Positions 1 through 9,500 of a DNA stretch of 64,000 bases are shown piece after piece (position 1 is the first letter of the stretch; each line of letters starts with the position of its first letter). Origin of the DNA: Undaria pinnatifida (Eukaryota > Sar > Phaeophyceae > Laminariales > Alariaceae); the NCBI GenBank assembly GCA_012845835.1, contig JABAKD010000030.1:1916322-1980321 (forward strand). The letters are read 5' to 3'. The translations under genes and the position numbers were made by a program. The notes below the pieces were generated by a model. It was given only the letters and a program-made list of their open reading frames with translations. It made no database searches and had not been told where the DNA came from.

Positions 1-54
1 CCTCGGCCCTCAAGCTCCCTCAAACCGGAAAGGTGAGGCTGATTTTTCTGCGGG

Positions 55-83
55 TTGTTGTTGTTGTTGTTGTTGTTGTTGTT

Positions 84-140
<57 letters not shown>

Positions 141-141
141 C

Positions 142-219
<78 letters not shown>

Positions 220-265
220 TTGTTGTTATTGTTATTGTTGTTGTTGTTGTTGATGTTGATGTTGA

Positions 266-339
<74 letters not shown>

Positions 340-340
340 T

Positions 341-374
<34 letters not shown>

Positions 375-380
375 GTTGTC
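55..380. repeat. (TTG)n microsatellite
   Basis: About 325 bases of almost uninterrupted TTG, with a few GAT, ATT, CTT and CGT variants (for example near 229-262). All frames stay open and would give poly-Val, poly-Leu or poly-Thr on either strand, so the open frames here are an artefact of the repeat. Confidence 0.97.
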
Positions 381-1059
381 ATCTTCTAGTAGTCCGTGAT
401 CACGAGACACGCTCTAGTCGCACTGGAATTTGAAGAATACCCCTGGAGCAAACAAACAAGTCACAAAAAAGCAAACAAGTGGTACGAGCACATGCATATC
501 TGAGCGTAGATGTACGCTGTACATGCCATCAAAACGCCATGTGCCATGTTGGATTTGTAACAGTTCACGTCGGAATCCTTCGTTTCGGGCAGTTCGTGAC
601 GCACGATCTCACGACCGCTGTTTTCAACGACGCCACACACAGCTTCCCGGTCATGTGCCACCGCATCCTATCTGGCCTGGAAGTGGCCGACCGCCGGCGC
701 CAGCCAGCTACGATCGCAAACTCTCCATGACATCCACAGTATACTATTTATACACTTTTTTTTTATCGTCGTGAAATAAAGCTTAAGCTCACCACACTTC
801 CGCGTATTTTCATACACGTCGTGTATTTTTACACGAATGAATTAGTTTCGACGAACAACTTGGTCTCCTAGCTGTTGTTTTTTTCTTGTAAAAATTTAGA
901 ATACTACATTGATTAGCAGTCGGGTGAGAAGCTAAACGCGAGTACTTATGCTCCTCTCTGACCCGAGGTTCAACCCCTTGCTACGCCGTACTGGTATTAC
1001 GTGCACCATGCCCGGTATTTGTCGTTTGGGGCCCATGTACAGCGACCCGAAAGCGGCGA

Positions 1060-1795
1060 TTTGCGACTTTTTCAAGCGTCTACGAGTGGCGTAATCGAGC
1101 AGCACGAGTAGGATTATGCCGCACCCGTCCGGTGCGACCGACCCCTCCTTGCATTGTTGTACTTGAGATTCCAATTTTATCATCCCCTAATCAATGAGCA
1201 GTGGGCATCCGATGCTGCAATCATCAATTTTCATCGTCTTTTTTCCCCCTCCGAAGCCAGCCCCTACTGGGTATATCGACCAAGAAAAGCGCCTGCGGGT
1301 GTGGTGGTATCAATCAAGCGTCGAAACAGGAGGCGTGCATGCAGCTGCAGTATGAGTATGACCATAACTTGAGCGCGTGCTGTGCGAAAGCTCCTTACCC
1401 TGCCGTTCGAACGCATCCATCCCTCTAACGCTGCAGAAAGGGGGATACGTATGGTGTAGCCGACCCTGCTACCGTCACATATTGTATCTTCGACATATGT
1501 TTCCCCTCTGAACCCTTTTGGCACTTGTTTATATCTTGGGTATCTTGGGTTGGGTATCTTGAGTTATACATAGTGTAACGACCCCCAAAAAATGACGATT
1601 GATTGCGAGCGTCTGCCAGTAACTAGCGTGAGCGCGCAGCGGCACGAGTCGAATCATGCCGCGCACCCGTCCCGTACGGGTCTTTTGCATTGTTGGCGTC
1701 ATCGTTCGGACACCGCTCTGTTATCGTCTCCGAGTCCAGCGGTGGCCGGTGCCGCTTTCGTCAATTTTCGTCGTCGAGTTTTTCTGTTTGAAGCC
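1060..1795 (+). repeat. Diverged segmental repeat, two copies
   Basis: The segment 1060-1260 recurs at 1606-1795. Shared landmarks in the same order are GCGTCT, GCACGAGT, ATGCCGC, CACCCGTCC, TTGCATTGTTG, TCAATTTTC and TCGTC, followed by a GAAGCC end. The offset is about 535 bases. The copies are diverged with small indels. No coding role is seen. Confidence 0.55.
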
Positions 1796-2189
1796 TTAGA
1801 GGGGTTAAATCGGGTTACGTTTTCGTTTTTCTCAGAAAAAAAAAAAGGGCGCGAGATAGATGTACTCGGGTTAAAGGAACTCCTCGAGCGAGAAAGGAGT
1901 TCATTGTCAGTCCACGTCTACCGCGTAGCTTGCGTAAAAAAACAGAGTGAATTGTTAGTTAACCTTAACCCTCTCTCGTGGGCCCCGCTTGTGCTGTTGC
2001 TGTTTTCCCATTTTTGTGTGTTTGTCATGTTTTACCGGAGTCAGATCGAGGCGACGGGGTAATTGATCCCCCCCCCTCCCCCCCCCCCCCCCCCCCCCCT
2101 CCCTGTTTAAACGGAAATAGATGGTGGCCACATGCGGCCTAAGAAGGAGATCCGCGAAAAAGATACGGTGTATATTACAACAATAAAAA

Positions 2190-2247
2190 TGCACTCCAGC
2201 TGTGACATCGAAGATCTTTTCGAAACTCATCTTTGCATGCTGTGTGA
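2190..2247 (-). repeat. Dispersed ~60-bp element, copy 1
   Basis: The complementary strand reads CACAGCATGCAAAGATGAGT, then TTTCGA, GATCTTCGA and TGTCACAGCTGGAGTG. The same order of blocks occurs at 3802-3861, 4757-4815, 5108-5171, 6368-6433 and 25208-25272. It sits in non-coding sequence flanked by A/T-rich DNA. Confidence 0.6.
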
Positions 2248-2279
2248 TACTCTTGTGCAATATATGGAAGACCCGCAAT

Positions 2280-2705
2280 GAGCGCCAAAATGTTGGAGGT
2301 GTCTCTGTAGGAGTAGGAACGGTGCTTCGCCTCGAGTGAGATGCGTGGTAAATGGTCAAATGACTCCGGCAAGCAGCAAATGAGTACCCCCCCCCCCCCC
2401 TTCTTGTTATGCTCCTTTTTTCTGTATGTGTTGTTGCGGGCGCCAGATCGAGCTGACGGAAGCTGAGCAGGAGGCCGTGACCGCTACTTTGCTCTTGTAC
2501 GATGCGAAGCCGGCAGACCAAGAGCTAACGGAAAAGGGGACCGTCGGCGAGGTCAGTAAAATGCCTCCATCACATGCAAACCCCTCTCGTATATCAACGT
2601 AATGCACGCCCAAGTGTCAGGAGGTATCTCTGCTGCTGCTACGAGAAGGAACGGTGCTCCGTGTCGAGCGGGACGGATGCGTGGTCGCTGATCGAATGCA
2701 GTGCC
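2280..2705 (+). repeat. Local duplication flanking a candidate exon
   Basis: The block at about 2290-2368 (GAGGTGTCTCTG, GGAACGGTGCT, TCGAG, GATGCGTGGT) reappears at about 2612-2700 with the same landmarks. The two copies bracket the candidate exon 2447-2551, so a segment containing an intron-exon boundary appears to have been duplicated. A fragment of that exon's 5' edge is also found at 2038-2060. Confidence 0.5.
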
Positions 2706-4686
2706 CCTGCCCTCCATATAGTTGTGTTTATTTATTATATAAGAAGTCAATAGGAAGAAACTATGTTGACCGATACGAAACATCGAGCGTTGAGGATCAA
2801 CAGAATGAAGCAATGTAGGACGCGATGCCACGTATCCCTTTTACAGCCATATTCGCGTTTTTCGGGGAACCAAAAAAAAACATTTTTGTTCTTTCCGCGC
2901 AAAAATTCTGCTATCTAAATGGACTTACGACGTGCATAGCAATAATAATCCTCTCGTTTTGGATACGATTCAGTACGTGGAAGTCTAGTGAGCTGAAGGG
3001 ACCCCCTCGGCCAAACGAAACAAGAAAAGCTCTCGAATCTTTTGAAAACAAACAAGAAAATCGTGTCTTTTACAACAACGATTATATTTCTGGTGTAGTA
3101 ACGCCGTACCAGGACTCCCTACCGAATAACGCATAGCTCCATTGCTAGGCCTTGGACCGTCTCCCGACCAACGTATAGCCCGTTCTTTGTAGTGTCTAGG
3201 AGGTGTCGGGGGCTTTGATGCTGCGAGGGAGGGTAGTCATTGCTGGGTTTGCGTTATGAAACGAAAATGCTCAGAAAAAAACGAGAGATTTGATCATTCC
3301 AGAGCTGCTGTTTGGTATCTACACCGTGTTGTGGCCGCGTGGAACGCTGCGGATGGTCGAACTAGAGGACCAGGTAGGTTCGCCTACTATTAATAGTGCT
3401 CGGCGTTGTTGCAGATAGATGAGCTGGACCAGCATCAGCAGCCTAAGAAACGTCGGTTTTTGTTAGTTTGTCCACGGGTATGGCAGAGGTATGGGGAGTT
3501 GTTTGTTGAGTTGGAGGCATTTTTCGTGATGCGAAAAGGCACCGGATCGATCCGGTGCCCGGCACTAACATGTTGCCTACTGTATGACATACCCTCTCTT
3601 AAACTGCCCGTCTCGTAAACAGCCGTGAGGGAGGTGTTTCGAGCATTAGCGCTGGAGAAATGTCGTTTTCGGCGGGGAGTGGTGAAATATCGAAATTATT
3701 CGTACCCCAGAAATAGTATGGCAGCGGTTACAAAAAGAAAAATGAAAAAAAACATTTGCTCGAAACAGTGCAGTGCTCTTACATTTTGTAATAATATTTT
3801 CAGGACGTCAGCTGTGAGTTCGACGAATTTCGGGTCAAGACTCATCTTTATAAGCTGCGTTGTTGGTACTCTATTGTAATATGCTATGTGGGCGAGTTTT
3901 TTCTTATTGGGAGGGGTTCTATATTTTTAATATTATGTACATGTTTTGTTTGTGCTCCATTATAATAGTTAGTGTAGGTATTTTTACTTGAGGTGGGGAA
4001 TTTTGGGCCAGATCTGACATATCTATTTTATAAATATTGTTCGCCTCAAAGCGGCTCCTCATGCTTTGCTTATCAAGAAAATACTTGAATTATGTAAGTG
4101 AGGCAGGCAAGGTGTGTCCTACACTGAGTTAAGCATCCTTCTTTTTTTTTCATCGTTTTTACGTTCCAGCTCGATTCGTGTAGTATATAAAGAGGAGTTT
4201 TTACCCTCCGTGCTTCTGGATAAAAGCCGTGGTTACAGGTGTCTTTCCTTCTCTCCCACCCGCACGTTCCCCGCATTCTAACAAAAAAAAAATCTTCATG
4301 TTTATTTTTCTCTTCATCTCATTTATCATCTTCGCGCTAATCTCGCTTTTCCCCTCAGAATCGATCAACAACGTATATGCACGTCTTGGCATATAATGCT
4401 GGGCTGTTTTTTGTGGTTGTGTTGTGTTGTGGTTGGTTGTGTTGTGTCGTGGATCCCGGTTGTTAATTGTTGTTTTCCCGGATGGATGTCGTTGTCGTTG
4501 TGGTGATAGTCATCGCCGTTTGTGTTGTCGTTATCCTCATGAGTTCCAACTCAGCGCCCTAGCCTAACCTGCCTCCCCAAGCAACATCGAAGCTCTCTGG
4601 TCCATTTGTTTGTTTGATTCCGTGCACAGATTGATCAAACAGTGCTGTGCGTCTTCGCATCACCCTGTTGACCGTGGTCCTAGCTG
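2447..4686 (+). CDS. Candidate upstream exons of the methyltransferase gene
   Basis: Three short open blocks are bounded by plausible splice sites. 2447-2551 encodes 35 residues beginning IELTEAEQEA, after CGCCAG and before GTCAGT. 3275-3373 encodes 33 residues containing IIPELLFGIYTVLWPRGTL, before GTAGGT. 3415-3477 or 3415-3488 begins IDELDQHQQPKKRR, after TTGTTGCAG. All enter in phase 0, and the first two also leave in phase 0, so they join in order without breaking frame. A weaker fourth block is 4630-4686 (IKQCCASSHHP). I could not find a phase-consistent link from these to the exon at 6521, and no start codon was identified. They may therefore be the N-terminal part of the downstream gene or a separate gene. 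No family was recognised. Confidence 0.35.
3802..3861 (-). repeat. Dispersed ~60-bp element, copy 2
   Basis: The complement reads CGCAGCTTATAAAGATGAGT, then CTTGACC, AAATTCGTCGAACTC and ACAGCTGACGT. This is one of the better-preserved copies. It is flanked by A/T-rich intron sequence. Confidence 0.65.
4213..4300 (+). repeat. Dispersed repeat shared with 19583-19665
   Basis: Shared order of blocks: CTTCTGGA, AAGCCGTGGT, ACAGGTGTC, CCTTCTC, CCC and a pyrimidine-rich stretch ending in an A run. Both copies are non-coding; the second is in an intron of the PGRL1-like gene. Confidence 0.45.
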
Positions 4687-4756
4687 GTACTAAGGGGAGT
4701 CGCCGACCTACAGCCTTCATGAAGACATACAAACCCCGTATCGCGAGCCATGGGAG

Positions 4757-4815
4757 TTATCACGCACAGCTTGCAAAGATGCACTTGGACGAAATCTTCG
4801 ACGTCATAGGTGTAC
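4757..4815 (+). repeat. Dispersed ~60-bp element, copy 3
   Basis: Reads CGCACAGCTTGCAAAGATG, then GACGAAATCTTCGACGTCA. The distal CACAGCTGACG block is not preserved, so this is a partial copy. Confidence 0.5.
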
Positions 4816-5107
4816 GAGCACTACTCGCTGTGTACTCTTAATTTTACGCTAACGAGAAGAAATACATAACCCGAAAACCTGATGAGAAACTTAGCACTGC
4901 AGCAGCTACCCCGCTGCAGCAGCAGGGCAGGACACCACCAAGAAGCTGAAAGGCTGACCCATGACCCAGGAGGAGAGTGCGCTTTGTGCTCCAAATTCAG
5001 TAGAAACAGCTCCCAAACTTCGTGTATGTACTCGTACCTGTTATTTTATTTTATATATTTTGAAAAACGTCAGCTGTGAGTACGACCGATATATTATTAA
5101 AAAATAA

Positions 5108-5171
5108 AATACGCTCCAGCTTGTGAGATCGTAGAAGATTTCGTCGAAACTTATCTTTGCCAGCTGTGTGA
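5108..5171 (-). repeat. Dispersed ~60-bp element, copy 4
   Basis: The complement reads CACAGCTGGCAAAGATAAGT, TTCGACGAAATCTTC, GATCTCACAAGCTGGAGCG, then TATTTTATT. An extra GTCAGCTGTGAGTACGA block lies just to its left (5067-5085), so two overlapping fragments may be present. Confidence 0.6.
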
Positions 5172-5262
5172 GATACTCCGATCGCGGTTTATATGATATC
5201 TACTGGCCTTTCTTGTTACCCTGCTTAATTGTTGGTACGGAGAAACCTAGTGATCAGGACCT

Positions 5263-5771
5263 AATAGTGTTCCCAAGACTAGCTACTATGGGAAACATTA
5301 TTTTTGGCTCTCAGAACTGAATTCTAGGCCAAATATACCGGTTTTACTCATCAGCTGGACTGTAAAAAAACACCGATACAGTCCTCAAGATCCACACCGT
5401 AGCTTCCCGAGGGCTTTCTGGAGCAGTTATCCGTTTCTCCGAGGTCTCGTTTTGATTTTTGGGGCAACCAATCAGTTTTCAGAAATATGCAATGTTGGTC
5501 AGAACTGGGGCAAAAAATGATGGATCTTTGAGGATATTTGGCTCAAAATTATTAGGCCGTCAGAACCGGCAAATTGGACGAACAGTCAAACTACGAGTCG
5601 GGAGAAGCGGAAAAGTGCGCCAGAAAGCTCTCGGAAACTATGGGGAGCACCTCGAAGAGTCTATAGGTGGTTTTGGTCGTCCCGCCGAGTAAATCGCGTA
5701 TGATCAGCCTAAAATCTCAGTTCTGAGGGCCCAACGATAATGTTTTCCCATAATAGCTGGGATAGTATTGA
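5263..5771. mobile_element. Fold-back MITE-like element, ~0.5 kb
   Basis: The ends are long inverted repeats. On the left, CTACTATGGGAAACATTA and CTCTCAGAACTGA run to CTAGGCC (about 5283-5330). On the right, the reverse complement at about 5707-5758 reads CTATTATGGGAAAACATTA, CCCTCAGAACTGA and TTTAGGC. A second, inner inverted repeat pairs about 5391-5470 (CTTTCTGGAGCAG, CCGTTTCTCC) with about 5560-5645 (GCGCCAGAAAGCTC, GAGAAGCGG). Most of the element could therefore fold back on itself. No transposase frame lies inside. Exact ends and target-site duplication could not be fixed. It lies in what appears to be an intron. Confidence 0.75.
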
Positions 5772-6367
5772 AAACAGCGAAGTACATTCTCTCTGTAGGT
5801 TTTTGCGTGTATGTCGTGGGTTCTGGTTGCGTCGGCCCCGCAGTAAACAGTTTCCTGCACGCTGTTTCTACCGCAACACGACTCTAATACGACAAATAGT
5901 CAAATATCTTCAAAGCGCAATGGACTAGACTCTTCACTCGTTCTAGGTCTGTTCGGTGTTCCTTGCCGGGTTATTCGCGCGGTGGCTACGACTGGTTGTT
6001 TCTTCTTTTGCCTTCAAGACCTTTTTTTCCAGCATTACGCCCTCCACGGCGGAAACTCGTTCGGGCTGGTCGGTGATGCTTGCCCGATTATTTCTTGGGC
6101 GGTGGCTAATTTCTTTTTCTCGTGTTCTCTCTTTAGTTTGTGTATGTATGCATACCTTGTATACGTAATGGCTCATATGTAAACCGTGCCTTGTGTTGCC
6201 CCTTTTCAACTTGCGGCACCCCCCTCGGAGTCAACCCTTTTAGCGCTGCACTCTCGATATGGGCACAAAACACCTGAAATTAGACTATGATTGTTCTTCA
6301 GCTGGAAAAGGGTTTACAAGCCAACTACACACCAAATGGGAACCTTGTATACGCGCCGCCGGTGTAT

Positions 6368-6433
6368 GACGCAGCTTGCAAAGATGAGTATCGACCCTGT
6401 AAATTGATCGAACTCACAGCTGACATATTTACA
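6368..6433 (+). repeat. Dispersed ~60-bp element, copy 5
   Basis: Reads CGCAGCTTGCAAAGATGAGT, ATCGACC, AAATTGATCGAACTC, ACAGCTGACATATTTACA. It sits about 90 bases before the acceptor of the exon at 6521. Confidence 0.65.
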
Positions 6434-6520
6434 CCGTTATATATATATAAAAATTATTGTTATAAAATAACGAACGCCCTTCTCGGTAACTTTTGCTGTT
6501 TTCTTCTTGTGTTCTTGCAG

Positions 6521-9500
6521 GTGAAGCGGAGGGAGGATGCGATGAAAGCCCGGGAGCAGTACCAGAGGGGGAAGGACCCTAGAGACGTCCGAGGGAAGAC
6601 GTTGTCATACGCCGAGTTCGACCTTCCGTAAGAGTAAAAAAGCATCGGCGAACCAACCCCTCGTCCCAAGAATAATCAGCAATCAACCCCTTGTCCCAAG
6701 AATAATCAACAATCAACCCCTTGCCCCAAGACTAATCAACGATCAAGCCCTCGTCCCAAAGAATAATCAACAATCAACCCTTGTTCAAGAATTATCAGCT
6801 ACAGTCAACCTCGTGTCGTACGCCGACTTCGAACTTCCGTTAAGAACAATCATCAACAATCATCCCTTTTCCTACACCCAGTTCGATCTTCCGTAAGCAT
6901 TATCGAGGACATTAACCTACCACTCTAGTTGAGGGAATGCCTCAAATGCACTTTCAATCTAAATCAAACCCGATCAACTAACGTAGGGAAAAGCGTCTTT
7001 ATCTCGTATATACACAGCAGTAGCGTGCTCCTCTCGAACAAGTGGCGAGCTCAATGTCATATTCAACGATTGCCCTACGCCGAGTTCGACCCCTCTAATA
7101 ATCAACAGTCAGCAGGTCGACCTTCTGTAAGAGTGCATCATCCAACCGTCAACCCTTGTCCTATACCGAGTTCGACTTGCTGGGCGAACAATCATCAATC
7201 AACAATCAGCCTTTCTTCGTCCTACGCTGAGTTCGACCTTGCGAAACAGCAATCGCGAGTAGCTATATAGCATACCATTTTTCCGAGAAAACGGTTGACA
7301 TGCACGTGAATGCCTCGCTGGAAACGTGTTTGACCTAATGGCCAACATGCGGACTACGCAGCATGAGCGGCATATGGCGTATTAACCGCTGGGCGCGATC
7401 TCCGGCGGTGCTTTCCGGATCCGGATGCGACACCAGTTGTCTTGCAACCTCCAAACCGCTCCAAGCTCCCACTTTCCCCTCGCGTGCTTAAACGTTACGT
7501 TTTGCTTCACATTTGATTCCCATTCACGTGTTGAATCACGTTACATATCACGGTACGTTTTATGTTGCGTTTCATGTGTACGTTTTGCGGGCGAAAATAC
7601 CATCGCACCTTTGCGCACCGAAACAAGTGGCGGGAAACATGCGTTAAGTTGAGTTATCCCGGCAATTTCTGCGATCACCATGGCCAACACCACCACCACC
7701 ATCACCACCACCACCACCACCAACCACCACCAACCACCACCACACCACCACCACCACCACCTCCATCAACAACACCATCACCATCAAACCCACCACATCA
7801 ATCACAACCACGACCACCACCACCACCAACGTTACGACGCCCACCCCCCTCCTTTTGACCAGGTCCCTGACTAAGATGCTCCGCTTGGGGGACCTGGGCG
7901 ACAGGGATGTATTCTTGCACGTGGGCTCCGACACCAACACGCACACCAACACCAACACCATCACAACCACTATCCCCCCGGGCCCCTCCTCCCACCAATA
8001 TCAACAACACCACCACCAACAACAATAACATCGACAACAACACTACCCGCCCCTCGCGCTCTTTTGGCCAGGTACCTAGCTAAGATGCTTCGCTTGGCAA
8101 AGTTGAACGACGGGGATGTTTTCTTGGACATGGGCTCCGGCACCGGAAAGGCGTGCGTTGCGGCCGGGCTGCTGTACCCGCAGCTGTCGGTCTGCCGGGG
8201 CGTGGAGATTTTGGATGGCTTAGATCGTCAGGCGAAGGTGGGCTTTGGCCTGCAAGAGCCAAGCCCCTCCCCCCCCTGTCCCCCCCCTCTGCCACGCTTC
8301 TGTATCAGCAGAAACGGCTATTTAGTTTTGGTGTGTTTTTTTAGTTTGTACGTAGTTTTTCTTTAGTTTTTTAGTTTTTTGGTTTGGAGTTTATTTTTGG
8401 TATGCAAGCGCGGAAAGAGGCATGCGGTTGGTGTCGCCCTGTCATACATGCGTCGGCGAAATAAACAATCGGCGCGCGCAAAATAAAGAGCGGGGAAATT
8501 TCTAACTGAATTACCGTGTGCGCGCGGCGGGGGAGGGGGGCGAGGCGCATACGCGACGGTACATATCGCCTGCCAGCCCGCTTCAGAGAAAATGTATACT
8601 CGTAATGTCGATCAGTTATCCGTCAACACGCCGTTAGAGTCCTTAGATCCGTTGGATCTTTTCAACCTTTTGATCAGTTGGAGCCGTGTGGTCCTTAGAC
8701 CGTTGGAATAAATTTCGACCCGTTGGACCTGTTTCGCCATTTAGATGCATTTTACCGGTTTCATCCGTTACACCCGTGGGGCCTGACTCATTGGTTCCTA
8801 CCCGTTGGACCCGTTCGAGCCGTCGGAGCCTGCAGATTCGTTAGGTCGTTTTGACCCTTTACACGCGTGGGAGCCGATGGACAGTTTAGGGCCGTTGTTT
8901 TTTTTTGGCCTTTTAGACCGGTTGGACCCGGTGGGCCCTTTAGACCCGTGGGATGCTTTTGAACGTTTAGACCCGTTGGAGCCGATGGACCATTCAGAGC
9001 CGATGGACCATTTAGAGCCGATGGACCATTTAGAGCCGTTGGTTTTTTTCAACTCTTTCGACCACTTGGATCCGGTGGCCCCTTTAACCCGTGGGATGTC
9101 TTTGAATGCTTACACCCGTTGGGCCCTTTGAACATGTTGGATCTCGTTCGAGCCGCAGGACCCTGTAAATTCGTTATGCCATTTTGATCCTTTAGACCCG
9201 CTGGAGCCGATGAATCGTTTTGAACCGTTGGTTTTTAGCGACCCTGTACACGAGTTGGATCCGATGGGTCGTTTCGACTCGTTGGATGCTTTTGAAGGTT
9301 TAGACCTGTTGAAATGGTTTGAACCTTAGGCCACATGGACCCGTTGGACGCTTGAGACCTGTTGGATCATTTTGAACGCTTTGATCCGTTGAACCCTTTG
9401 GACCCGTTGGATCGTTTTGAATCTTTAGCCCAGTGATATGGTTTTTAACGTTTAGATACGCTGGACTAATTAGACCCGTTGGATCTAGTTCGAGCCGTCG

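Larger units (their letters stand above)
400..2446. other. Gene-poor stretch left of the methyltransferase exons
   Basis: No frame here resembles a known protein. It may be intergenic or an early intron or UTR of the gene on its right. It contains a diverged internal duplication (1060-1260 against 1606-1795) and a poly-C/CT tract at 2067-2102. A short copy of the next exon's first bases (CAGATCGAG, then GACGGGGTAA) lies at 2038-2060. Confidence 0.5.

Noticed and set aside
20-399. Overlapping open frames on both strands in 1-400
   Set aside because: They are poly-Thr, poly-Val and poly-Leu readings of the TTG microsatellite, with no start context or other sequence.
7562-7690. Possible C2HC zinc finger (CTFCGRKYHRTFAHRNKWRETC-like)
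   Set aside because: The spacing of the second His-Cys pair does not fit the family, the segment has no good splice sites, and it lies in an intron between firmly linked exons.
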